Position numbers and translations under genes: made by a program. This document shows positions 1 through 6,701 of a DNA stretch of 12,190 nucleotides, piece by piece. Source of the stretch: an uncultured Muribaculaceae bacterium. Its GTDB lineage: Bacteria; Bacteroidota; Bacteroidia; Bacteroidales; Muribaculaceae. Under the pieces are notes generated by a model, which saw nothing but the letters and a program-made list of their open reading frames with translations, was not told the origin of the DNA and did no database searches. Within the stretch, counting starts at the first letter, position 1, and the number at the start of each line of letters is the position of its first letter. The stretch spans positions 1-12,190 of the forward strand of contig CAKTOT010000070.1 in the NCBI GenBank assembly GCA_934590135.1, written 5' to 3'.

Positions 1-109
1 CGGCCCCCTCGGCGCGCGGCCTTCCCCCGAGGAGGAGTGAGGCTTTTTGCCGTTGCACTTCTTATCTGAATCTTTCCACTCTACAAAAAAGGATTTTTCG
101 CAAAAAAAT

Positions 110-141
110 TTTGTGGGAACGGGGAATTATGCGTAACTTTG
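110..141 (+). promoter_or_regulatory. Bacteroidota-type promoter of tRNA-Gln
   Basis: A TTTG -33 element at 110-113 is followed after 20 nt by TAACTTTG at 134-141, a full match to the Bacteroidota -7 consensus TAnnTTTG. Transcription should start near 148, giving a leader of about 35 nt before the mature tRNA. The spacing and the position just ahead of a tRNA make this a confident call. Confidence 0.85.
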
Positions 142-182
142 CAGCGCTTAAGGCGCGGAGCGCCGCGCTTGGGCATCACGAT

Positions 183-253
183 AGTCTTATGGTGTAATGG
201 TAGCACTACAGTTTTTGGTTCTGTCTGTCTAGGTTCGAATCCTGGTAAGACTA
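183..253 (+). tRNA. tRNA-Gln (anticodon UUG)
   Basis: The cloverleaf folds by eye. The acceptor stem pairs 183-189 (AGTCTTA) with 246-252 (TAAGACT). The D arm is GTG...CAC around AATGGTAG. The anticodon stem pairs 208-211 with 221-224, and the anticodon TTG lies at 215-217. The T stem pairs 229-233 with 241-245 around the loop TTCGAAT. The closing pair of the anticodon loop (212/220) would be U-U. The discriminator base is A253 and CCA is not encoded, so it must be added after transcription. It decodes CAA/CAG glutamine codons. It stands alone with its own promoter and terminator. Confidence 0.95.
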
Positions 254-260
254 CTCACAA

Positions 261-313
261 GAAAGAAGGAAGCCCCAAGGCCGAATGGCCAAACGGCTTC
301 TTTCTTTTTTTTT
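261..313 (+). terminator. Intrinsic terminator of the tRNA-Gln unit
   Basis: GAAAGAAG at 261-268 pairs with CTTCTTTC at 297-304, with an inner GGCC/GGCC hairpin (279-282 with 287-290). A run of nine T follows directly at 305-313. It starts 7 nt after the tRNA and ends that transcript. Confidence 0.85.
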
Positions 314-528
314 GCCCATACTTATTATTTGTATCCACCCACCCTATCCAAACCGACTTCCAACATTATGAATGGTCGTGATGTATGGTCTGGCCCACGA
401 AAAGATTATGCGAGGTTTCACTCTTGCTTCGGAATATACGCCCACCGAGGTCGAGGAGGCGTCAAAATGGTCGTTTTGCAGACAAAATGACACCGATAAG
501 CCCAATTAAAAATATTTAACGCGGAAAA
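314..528. other. Intergenic region without recognised features
   Basis: This is 215 bp between the tRNA terminator and the next promoter. I found no coding frame with a credible start, no -7 box with proper spacing, and no strong hairpin. There is only a short CAAAA/TTTTG inverted pair near 472-487. Confidence 0.5.
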
Positions 529-561
529 TTTGGATGCATTCACGGCATTTGTCTACCTTTG
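529..561 (+). promoter_or_regulatory. Bacteroidota-type promoter of a putative small RNA
   Basis: TTTG at 529-532 and TACCTTTG at 554-561 are separated by 21 nt and match the -33/-7 consensus. The predicted start is near 568. No protein gene lies downstream on this strand before the terminator at 720-744, so the promoter appears to serve a non-coding RNA. Confidence 0.8.
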
Positions 562-567
562 CATCAG

Positions 568-744
568 AAAAATCTAATACATGGTTTCTCATAGGGTAAT
601 ATATAGATATAGTTTTTACTAATTAACACACGTACAAATCCACGAAAAGCAACCCCGAGCGGCGCCATCCGGGCGTCCTCGGACAGCAAGGCACAGGAAT
701 TGTGCCGCGCACAAAATCCGAACGCGTCAACACGCGTTTTTTTT
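568..744 (+). ncRNA. Putative structured small RNA, about 175 nt
   Basis: A consensus promoter, a structured body and an intrinsic terminator follow each other with no credible protein gene. The 5' third is A/U-rich. Hairpin 1 pairs 655-659 with 678-682 and 661-666 with 672-677 around a 5-nt loop, giving 11 bp with one bulged C. Hairpin 2 pairs GGCACA at 690-695 with TGTGCC at 701-706 around GGAAT. The terminator follows. A 13-codon frame starting with ATG (581-622) sits about 13 nt after the predicted start and could encode a leader peptide, but nothing supports translation. I considered 6S/6S-Flavo RNA, SRP RNA, RNase P RNA and tmRNA and saw no signature of the last three; 6S cannot be judged by eye. 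The unit converges on the helicase-nuclease gene, so its 3' end may meet that gene's transcript. The 5' end is inferred from the promoter. Confidence 0.6.
720..744 (+). terminator. Intrinsic terminator of the putative small RNA
   Basis: AACGCGT at 721-727 and ACGCGTT at 732-738 form a perfect 7-bp stem around the loop CAAC. An unbroken T-run to 744 follows. It is a textbook Rho-independent terminator in the + direction and defines the 3' end of the upstream RNA. Confidence 0.85.
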
Positions 745-838
745 GTGCCCGGACGCTTCCATAATGGATGCTGTGGGAATAATGGCAGCAATAAGAATCA
801 TGGAAGCAACGGCATAGCTCGCATAAATTCCGTCGCTT

Positions 839-950
839 CACCCCCATAATTCTCGTAAATCTCATCAGCCCACATAACCCTCAAAATCCAGCCACTTCCA
901 TAATTCTCATAGCTCTCATCACTCCTATGACTTTCATACCCCATCATTAA
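839..950. repeat. Degenerate 9-bp tandem repeats with a 54-bp larger period
   Basis: Read on the - strand, this tract is a chain of 9-mers such as TATGAAAGT, CATAGGAGT, GATGAGAGC, TATGAGAAT, TATGGAAGT and later GATGAGATT, TACGAGAAT, TATGGGGGT. The two blocks are offset by exactly 54 bp: CCATAATTCTC at 844-854 and 898-908, and CTCATCA at 861-867 and 915-921. The tract begins about 30 bp past the stop codon of the helicase-nuclease gene, so it may form part of that mRNA's 3' untranslated region. No terminator for that gene is visible. The function is unknown. Confidence 0.6.
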
Positions 951-981
951 TCTTACCTCACTCACCGAGCCTGACAGCTGT

Positions 982-3900
982 TCAGTCAAGCTTGACGGGG
1001 ACTACGGTGTGGCGGTCTAGGTACCAGAGGTATCCTTTGATGGGATATTCGGGGTATATCTGATGGAGGATGCGGCAGTATTCGCCGACTTGGCGATGGT
1101 GAGCGGGGTACTCTCGGGTGGTGAATTTGAAGTCGACGACTTCCATGACGCCTTCGTGTATCACCACACGGTCGGGTCGCAGCAGTCGGCCGATGTCGTC
1201 ATCGTCTTCGGGGTGTAAGGGCGGCACGAATATAGGCTGCTCGTCCATACTGTCGTCCGTTTCTACAAACCAGCGGCGCAGTCCGGCGTCATTGGTGCCG
1301 TCGTCACCGAATAGGGCTCGCAGATCATCCAGAAAAATCTTGTAATCGTGCGTATGGCGCAGATAATGCGCAGCTGCACATCGGCACAGTGGCGTCATCA
1401 CCTCGTCATCGTCTACATCCTCGGGGCGACGTATGCCGCTGAGCACCTCGTGCAACACCTTGCCGCGTATGGCTGCTTGACGCACTTCTTCGCTTTCGTA
1501 AATTCCGTCCACCAGGACATGCGCTTCGGGCGGCGCAGGTTCGTCATCCTCGTCATCGAAACCCTCCTCGCCATCGTCTATGCGCGTGATTGCGTCCACA
1601 CGTGTGACTATAGCCGTATCATCGCGTATGTATGTGCCGTAATCCAGATCCTCGGCCGTGTCATCTTCCACATTCTTACCGTAGTCGGGGTGCGTGTCGG
1701 CGCCGTAGACATACTCCGTATTACTGTCAAAATGCTCGGCCAGGGCTTCGGTAACCGCCGGGTCGCGATCTTCGTAGCCTGCGGGCATGGGCGTACCACT
1801 TTTAACGGCGGCAACGGCGCTGACCAAGGTGACATCAAAAGGATTGTTGGGTGCCAAATCGGCAGCCGTGACTGTGCCCGTGTCCTCGTCGCGCGTCAGC
1901 GCTTGCGATGATTCGGAGCTGACATATATATCCAACTCGCGCTCGGGACGCGTGAGTGCTACATAGGCTTTGTTGATGCTGTCTACGGCTTTGGCGCGGC
2001 AGTTGGCCAAATAGGCGTCCCTGAAGCTCGTATTGTAGCTTTCCATACCGCTGTCGTAGCGTATAAACACCGCCGGCGGCAGGACATCGTCCGGGAGCAG
2101 TTTTTTGAGGGGATTGGATACGACCCATTCGCTTTCGACTTTTTTTCCATCGACGAGTTTGAAGTCCATATATGGCAGATGTACACACGGATATTGCAGG
2201 CCTTTGGCCGAGTGTATGGTGACGACGTTGACGGCGTCCGTATCACCCGATGCCTTGACGGTGGGATGTTTGGTCTGACGATCCCACCAATTCAGGAACT
2301 CGTATATATCATTGCCGTACAAGTTGGAGTAGTCCATCAGCGTGTCCGACAGAGCGCTCAGGTAGACCATCTCGCGCTGCGCCATAGACTTTGGCACAAA
2401 CGTCGCAACAATCATATCCGCCAAGGACATCAGCGTCGACGGATGCAACGACACGATGTGTTCCAACTGCTTGCGGAAATCGTCTCCCAGGCGGTCATTG
2501 GCCAGGTCATCCACAACATCTTCGATGGTTTTCACAATCGTGTCCGCGTCCGCACCCGCGCCGTCGTTCGTTCCCTCGCGGTACAGGGCCAATTCGAAGC
2601 GGCATAACATCATCGAAGCGCGTACACGTCGCGCTTTTTGCCCCTTGGCCATTGCCTCATTTGTGATATTCCAGAGGTTGGCGATCAAGCGGATAATGCC
2701 GATAACCAAAGCGACACTTCGGGCGCGGTCTATCTCAAGGGCATCGGCGGACATCACCGGGATACCCGCATTGATAAGCGCGGTGACGCACCCCGAAGCC
2801 TGTCGATTGGTATCGGTGAGCACGGCAATATCGCCCCAGCGGTATCCACATTCATCGTGCTGGCGGCGTATGCTTTTTATCATTGCGGCCTCTACGGACT
2901 CCTCCTCGGCGGCATTTGCCGTCTCGGCTTCAGTGTCGGCATCCGCATTTTTTTCGGCGTCCTTGTCTTTTTGGGGCGGAATATGGATGCGCACCACGCC
3001 GTGCAGGTCGCGATGACGCTCCGGGATGTCCTGTATGACATTATCGAAACTGTCAAAATGCTCTCCATCCGACAATTTCATGTGCTCGACTATATAATGG
3101 AACAGCGTATTGTTGAAGCGCACGATTTCGACGGCACTGCGGTGGTTGGTGTTTTCGCCCGGATTGACGCCTTTCAGTTGGTAGTCATCGGGGAATTCGT
3201 CCGCAACTTCGTGCTGCAACAGCGACGAGTCCGAATTACGGAAACGATATATCGACTGTTTTTCGTCGCCGATAATCAGGTTGTCAAAACCCGAAGCAAG
3301 GCTGTTGCTCAATAGCGGGCGGAAGTTTTTCCATTGCAAGCGCGACGTATCCTGAAATTCATCTATCAGGAAGTGTCTCAGATTGACTCCCATGCGCTCG
3401 TACATAAATGGCACGTCGTCCTGCGTCACAAATTTGCTTATAAGGTCGGCGGCATCGCTCAGCAGTAGAATGTTATTGTCCCGACGCCACTGCTCGACTC
3501 GGTCCAGTACCAGTTTCTGCAAACCATACATTCCGACGTACTTATTCACCGCCTCAAGAGATTTTATATCAGCCAAATACCGAGCATACGAATTGAGCGC
3601 GGCCAATATTGTCTGCGCCTCGGCCGGAGTGGGTGTGTTTTTGCTGAATATATCATCCGTGCCGAAAGGCTCTTTCTCGAAAGACGCTTTTACCGCCGCT
3701 TCATAGAACTTGGTCTTAGGATTAGGCGTAGGATTATTTTCCAAAATCTTGGAAGCGAAAGCCTTGAGTTTGCGTCCGGCCACGGCGTCGCGTGCCGCCT
3801 CCATCAGCGCGGCCAGTTCGGCCTTTAGACTCTTGATTTTATCTTCCACGGCCTGCCTGAACGCTTGTATGGCACCGTCACGATTCAGCCATCCGCTCAT

Positions 3901-4620
3901 AGCTTTGCCGTACTCGGCAAAACCTTCATCAAAAAAGCTGTGAACAAATTCGACGATGCCTCGACGTACCGAGCCTTTGGCTTGGAAGACATTGAAATCC
4001 TCGCCTTTGCTCACCGCCTCTCCCATCTTTCGACGTATCCACTCGTTCAACGGGCCCAATTCGGTTTTGCGCTGACGCTCATCAGCGGCGTTGAATTCTT
4101 CGAGCAGCTCGTCTATGGCAAAATTGATGACGGCATCCGAATCCATAGTAATATCGTAGTCGCCCTGTCTTTCAAACTCAAAGGCCATAGAACGCAACAC
4201 ATTCTGAAAAAATGCATCAATGGTACTTACATGAAATCGGCTGTAATCGAATATAATCTCCCGCATGGCATCGTTGGCCGCTTCGGCCAGTTGCCGGCGC
4301 GTACAACCAAATAATTCCATCAATGCCGCCGCATAAGCGGCATCTTTTTTTCCGGGCGCGGGCTCTTTGGCCAGGTCTTGCAACTCCTTGATTATGCGCT
4401 GCTTCATCTCTTCCGTGGCCTTATTGGTGAAGGTTACCGCCAAGATATGACGATGGCGGTGATGCTGCACTCCCTCGCCCTGCGGCAGGCATTCTTTATG
4501 GTTGAGATAGTATACACCGTCAGCATCTTTGACGCCCAAAAGCAACGTAATATACTGCAACGTAAGCGTATACGTCTTGCCCGAGCCGGCGGATGCTTTG
4601 TATATGGTCAGGTGAGACAT
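982..4620 (-). CDS. AddA/RecB-like UvrD helicase fused to a RecB-family nuclease
   Basis: A 1212-residue cytoplasmic DNA-repair enzyme. Family knowledge: such enzymes unwind and degrade double-strand ends to feed RecA recombination. The superfamily 1 helicase motifs are in order: Walker A AGSGKT (11-16), Ia AVTFTNKATEEM (60-71), II DEFQDTS (420-426), III GDEKQSIYRFR (451-461), IV near TNHRS (491-495), V VTIHSAKGLQYP (800-811) and VI VALTRPERE (887-895). The C-terminal PD-(D/E)XK nuclease shows its expected residues: H1057, D1150, D1163 with K1165 (VVDFKF), and Q1177/Y1181. All appear intact, so both activities are predicted. Low-complexity acidic inserts lie at about 551-577 and 978-1030. AddA enzymes normally pair with AddB, which is absent here. 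The start is 128 bp after the SUI1-like gene, and no promoter is evident in that gap, so it is probably cotranscribed. I left the symbol empty because the family can also be named recB-like. Confidence 0.9.
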   Translation of the reverse strand: MSHLTIYKASAGSGKTYTLTLQYITLLLGVKDADGVYYLNHKECLPQGEGVQHHRHRHILAVTFTNKATEEMKQRIIKELQDLAKEPAPGKKDAAYAAALMELFGCTRRQLAEAANDAMREIIFDYSRFHVSTIDAFFQNVLRSMAFEFERQGDYDITMDSDAVINFAIDELLEEFNAADERQRKTELGPLNEWIRRKMGEAVSKGEDFNVFQAKGSVRRGIVEFVHSFFDEGFAEYGKAMSGWLNRDGAIQAFRQAVEDKIKSLKAELAALMEAARDAVAGRKLKAFASKILENNPTPNPKTKFYEAAVKASFEKEPFGTDDIFSKNTPTPAEAQTILAALNSYARYLADIKSLEAVNKYVGMYGLQKLVLDRVEQWRRDNNILLLSDAADLISKFVTQDDVPFMYERMGVNLRHFLIDEFQDTSRLQWKNFRPLLSNSLASGFDNLIIGDEKQSIYRFRNSDSSLLQHEVADEFPDDYQLKGVNPGENTNHRSAVEIVRFNNTLFHYIVEHMKLSDGEHFDSFDNVIQDIPERHRDLHGVVRIHIPPQKDKDAEKNADADTEAETANAAEEESVEAAMIKSIRRQHDECGYRWGDIAVLTDTNRQASGCVTALINAGIPVMSADALEIDRARSVALVIGIIRLIANLWNITNEAMAKGQKARRVRASMMLCRFELALYREGTNDGAGADADTIVKTIEDVVDDLANDRLGDDFRKQLEHIVSLHPSTLMSLADMIVATFVPKSMAQREMVYLSALSDTLMDYSNLYGNDIYEFLNWWDRQTKHPTVKASGDTDAVNVVTIHSAKGLQYPCVHLPYMDFKLVDGKKVESEWVVSNPLKKLLPDDVLPPAVFIRYDSGMESYNTSFRDAYLANCRAKAVDSINKAYVALTRPERELDIYVSSESSQALTRDEDTGTVTAADLAPNNPFDVTLVSAVAAVKSGTPMPAGYEDRDPAVTEALAEHFDSNTEYVYGADTHPDYGKNVEDDTAEDLDYGTYIRDDTAIVTRVDAITRIDDGEEGFDDEDDEPAPPEAHVLVDGIYESEEVRQAAIRGKVLHEVLSGIRRPEDVDDDEVMTPLCRCAAAHYLRHTHDYKIFLDDLRALFGDDGTNDAGLRRWFVETDDSMDEQPIFVPPLHPEDDDDIGRLLRPDRVVIHEGVMEVVDFKFTTREYPAHHRQVGEYCRILHQIYPEYPIKGYLWYLDRHTVVPVKLD

Positions 4621-4748
4621 GGAATTATACGGATTTGAATATGGTGATTCAATGATTTATGAAAATCGCATTTATGAAGAGCGGAGGTTAATGCCGTCAG
4701 AGTAAACAAGTTTCGAGGGAAAGTTCGGTGCCCGTAAATACGGGATTA
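4621..4748. other. Gap within the putative operon
   Basis: This 128-bp spacer separates the SUI1-like stop from the helicase-nuclease start. It holds a short inverted repeat (CCCGT 4731-4735 with ACGGG 4740-4744, loop AAAT) with no T-run, so it is not a convincing terminator. I see no TAnnTTTG box on the - strand. Near 4660-4682 there is a short stretch with TATGAAAAT and TATGAAGAG, faintly like the 9-mers at 839-950 but on the other strand. Confidence 0.45.
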
Positions 4749-5117
4749 TCACCCTTTGACCTTGAACCCGAGATCGGGCAGTATGCTACGCAGGGCATCC
4801 CGTCGGTCGCCCTGCAACAATATCTCGCCTCCGCGAGCGCTGCCACCCACTCCGAGACGGCGACGTAGCGTTCCGGCCAAGGCCTTCACGTCTTCGGCGT
4901 TCAAATCCTGCGGACACACCACAATGGTGGCCGGATGCCCGCCACGCCCCTTGCGCTCGTACACAATCTCGAGGACACGGGGTCGGGCTTTTTCGGCCTT
5001 CGTCACAGCGTTGTCCACCGCCTCAACGCCGGCTTGCGCCGACGGTGCGGAATCATCTTCCCCGGCCGGCACAACACCGCAAAGCGCCGCCAATGCATCT
5101 TTCCAATCGTCACTCAT
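4749..5117 (-). CDS. SUI1/YciH (eIF1-like) translation initiation factor family protein
   Basis: A 122-residue protein with the SUI1 fold in its last 75 residues (about 45-120). The marks are the basic GRGGHPATIVV strand (57-67), the helix with LAGTLRRRLGVGG, and the signature GGSARGGEILLQGD (91-104) followed by a short helix and GFKVKG. Bacterial YciH proteins resemble eukaryotic eIF1 and bind the small ribosomal subunit; in E. coli YciH has been linked to translational repression under stress. The first 44 residues are a low-complexity, probably disordered region, as is common in this family. Its ATG lies inside the last codons of the upstream lipoprotein gene (8-nt overlap, ATGAGTGA), which suggests translational coupling. 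Family assignment is firm; the cellular role here is inferred. Confidence 0.88.
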   Translation of the reverse strand: MSDDWKDALAALCGVVPAGEDDSAPSAQAGVEAVDNAVTKAEKARPRVLEIVYERKGRGGHPATIVVCPQDLNAEDVKALAGTLRRRLGVGGSARGGEILLQGDRRDALRSILPDLGFKVKG

Positions 5118-5601
5118 GGGCGTGTAAGTTTATGCTGTCGGGCACGTAATCTTCATAATTACGCAGGTCCGAGTGTGTCCCCATAGCCAGGCGATGCGCC
5201 ATATTGGCGATACTTTGCTCTTCGACGCTGAGACTGTTGAGAAACGCGGATACCGAATCGACATTGACGGCAGCGGCGCGTCTGAAGCAGTCGGCGGCGC
5301 GTGCCATATTCAATTCGTTGTCGCAATCATTGTCCGCCGCCGTGGCATACACGACTGCAATGCGGCACATCTGTTTGATGGTGATGGTCGCGCTGTCCGG
5401 TTTTTGAAGTATGTCGCGGCATATCTCCGCGGCCTCGTCATAGCGGCCCTCGTGCATCGCACTTTCGGCGAGCACGAGATCGCTCTCTGTGTCCGAGCCG
5501 CCGACACACGACGTCATTATGACAATCATTATAATTATTATCGGCGACAGCAGACGCCGCAAGAAGATCCGGTTTAGGATATGGTGATCGGTAAGAAACA
5601 T
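5110..5601 (-). CDS. Small TPR-like lipoprotein, function unknown
   Basis: A 163-residue protein, first gene of the putative three-gene operon. The N-terminus is a signal peptide: basic residues to about 16, the hydrophobic run SPIIIIMIVIM, then the lipobox MTSC with C32 as the lipidation site. The mature part is helical. Residues 41-66 (LVLAESAMHEGRYDEAAEICRD region) match a TPR helix pair in spacing, and two weaker helices follow at about 73-90 and 94-112 (AADCFRRAAAVN). It is probably anchored in the periplasmic face of a membrane and used for protein contact. I do not recognise a named family. A -7 box lies upstream at 5655-5662. Its 3' end overlaps the SUI1-like gene by 8 nt, which is odd because that partner is cytoplasmic. 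Confidence 0.75.
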   Translation of the reverse strand: MFLTDHHILNRIFLRRLLSPIIIIMIVIMTSCVGGSDTESDLVLAESAMHEGRYDEAAEICRDILQKPDSATITIKQMCRIAVVYATAADNDCDNELNMARAADCFRRAAAVNVDSVSAFLNSLSVEEQSIANMAHRLAMGTHSDLRNYEDYVPDSINLHAHE

Positions 5602-5654
5602 CTTTAGTATTTACATAATGGCACTACCGGCGTGGAAGCGCCTTTTGACAGATG

Positions 5655-5662
5655 CAAATTTA
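5655..5662 (-). promoter_or_regulatory. Promoter -7 box for the lipoprotein-SUI1-nuclease operon
   Basis: On the - strand this reads TAAATTTG, a full TAnnTTTG match. It is 53 bp before the lipoprotein ATG and predicts a leader of about 47 nt. No clear TTTG -33 element is found 19-21 nt upstream, so strength or regulation is uncertain. It lies downstream of the DUF4465 terminator, so the operon is an independent unit. Confidence 0.6.
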
Positions 5663-5696
5663 CATTATTTTTTCGGTATAGACGCCATAGATTACA

Positions 5697-5731
5697 CCAA
5701 AAAAAGGCGGCCGAAATGCCCGGCCGCCTTT
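5697..5731 (-). terminator. Intrinsic terminator of the DUF4465 lipoprotein gene
   Basis: A perfect 11-bp stem (5703-5713 with 5721-5731, arms AAAGGCGGCCG/CGGCCGCCTTT) encloses a 7-nt loop. On the - strand it is followed by a run of T. It begins about 25 nt past the DUF4465 stop codon. Confidence 0.9.
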
Positions 5732-5756
5732 ATTATTTGAAGTCTTATTGACTAAA

Positions 5757-6569
5757 CTATTGTCCTATCGGGGAATTGTAGAAGTGTGTATACAAGTCGG
5801 TGATGCAGAAGTAAGCCGGGTTGTTCATATACGAAACTCCGTTATATGTGGAATTGTCACTGGATTCCATCTGGAATACGAGTTCGTCCACAGTTCCCAA
5901 TCCGGAGAGATTGACTGCGACCCAAGTGTTGCAGAATGTGCCGTTTAATGCAAGGGGAACTTTTACCGTGCCGACGCACACGCCGCGGAGGCGTCCGTAG
6001 ATAATGACATAGCAGTAGTCATCCGTTCCGAAAGCCTTGCTGTACGCGCTACCGTTCTTCATTGCGTAGTACCCCCAAGTGGTATTGGTCACATGCGCAC
6101 TGAGAAGATTGACTTCGCTTTTGAACTTGATATAGCAACTGGGATTGGCAATATCCTTGTCGAGCTTTTCGGATGTATTCCAGTAGCCCACGAGGTAGTT
6201 GGGAGTGGTATAGCCCTTGCCGACAATGGATGCATACTGATGGTCTACCCAAGTACCCTCGGCCGTGTAGTCCTTTACGTCCGAAACCTTGGAAGGACAG
6301 AAGCCGGTCCAGGAGTAGGTGGTGGTGCCGCCATACTCGTATCCGGAAACATTGTGCGATGCCCTTACTCCGGTGTACTCAATGTCGCCCTGCTCGGGAT
6401 TGAGTACATCCGACCAGTAGCCGTCAGAGTTGTAAGACGAATCCAATAGCCCGAAGTTGTATACCAAGTCGATACCATCAGGATCGTCATTGTCATCGTT
6501 ACATGCCGTCATGCCGAATGTCAGGCACGCCAATGCAACGAGTGTCAGTAGGTTGTGAAGATGTTTCAT
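5757..6569 (-). CDS. DUF4465 domain-containing lipoprotein
   Basis: A 270-residue exported protein. The signal peptide runs to the lipobox GMTAC with C23. The following NDDNDDPDG is acidic, like the surface-export signals of Bacteroidota lipoproteins, so an outer-membrane, outward-facing position is likely (inference). Residues about 38-265 carry the DUF4465 pattern: the W-containing start (SWTGFCPSKVSD, 86-97), HQYASIVGKG, the core around VTNTTWGYYAMKNGS, the FGTDDYCYVIIYG strand, VAVNLSGLGTVDELVF (218-233), SSDNS and the closing PAYFCITDLY. DUF4465 proteins are common in Bacteroidales and have no established function; some sit near carbohydrate-uptake or adhesion genes. It has its own terminator and a -7 box 38 bp upstream, so it is probably monocistronic. 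Family call is strong, function unknown. Confidence 0.85.
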   Translation of the reverse strand: MKHLHNLLTLVALACLTFGMTACNDDNDDPDGIDLVYNFGLLDSSYNSDGYWSDVLNPEQGDIEYTGVRASHNVSGYEYGGTTTYSWTGFCPSKVSDVKDYTAEGTWVDHQYASIVGKGYTTPNYLVGYWNTSEKLDKDIANPSCYIKFKSEVNLLSAHVTNTTWGYYAMKNGSAYSKAFGTDDYCYVIIYGRLRGVCVGTVKVPLALNGTFCNTWVAVNLSGLGTVDELVFQMESSDNSTYNGVSYMNNPAYFCITDLYTHFYNSPIGQ

Positions 6570-6606
6570 CGTTATTTATGGTTTTAATGATTATTCTTAT
6601 CCGCCG

Positions 6607-6623
6607 CAAAGATACGTATCTTT
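6607..6623 (-). promoter_or_regulatory. -7 box of the DUF4465 gene inside a 16-bp palindrome
   Basis: On the - strand, 6614-6607 reads TATCTTTG, a TAnnTTTG match, with a predicted start near 6600 and a leader of about 31 nt. The box is half of the perfect palindrome AAAGATACGTATCTTT (6608-6623). No TTTG is found at the usual -33 distance. A palindrome over the core promoter would suit a dimeric regulator, but this is inference. Confidence 0.6.
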
Positions 6624-6670
6624 ATTGAGATAACGACTATTCAGCGGCTCAAAATACTCAAATTTAGGTA

Positions 6671-6701
6671 TTGCCGAACTTCGGCAACGGAAGTAATTTT
6701 G
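6671..6701 (+). promoter_or_regulatory. Putative divergent promoter with embedded palindrome
   Basis: TTG at 6671-6673, a 20-nt spacer, then TAATTTTG at 6694-6701 fit the Bacteroidota promoter on the + strand, with a predicted start near 6708. The sequence TTGCCGAACTTCGGCAA (6671-6687) is an inverted repeat with 8-bp arms that covers the -33 site and part of the spacer, like an operator. Only three of four bases of the -33 element match. Confidence 0.45.

Noticed and set aside
1..40. Possible gene end on the + strand (reading ...GPLGARPSPEEE, stop)
   Set aside because: Only 12 codons are visible at the window edge in GC-rich sequence, and other frames are equally open.
755..806. Inverted pair GCTTCCAT/ATGGAAGC as a mobile-element end
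   Set aside because: The arms are 8 bp only, with no transposase, no target duplication and no second copy seen.
798..989. Open frame of 63 codons on the - strand after the helicase-nuclease gene
   Set aside because: It starts with TTG, overlaps the preceding stop, and consists mostly of the 9-mer repeat. I treat it as repeat DNA, not a gene.
1348..1911. Open frame of 187 codons on the + strand
   Set aside because: It is antisense to the conserved nuclease end of the helicase-nuclease gene and shows no domain.
4731..4744. Hairpin after the SUI1-like gene as a terminator
   Set aside because: The stem has only 5 bp and no T-run follows on the - strand.
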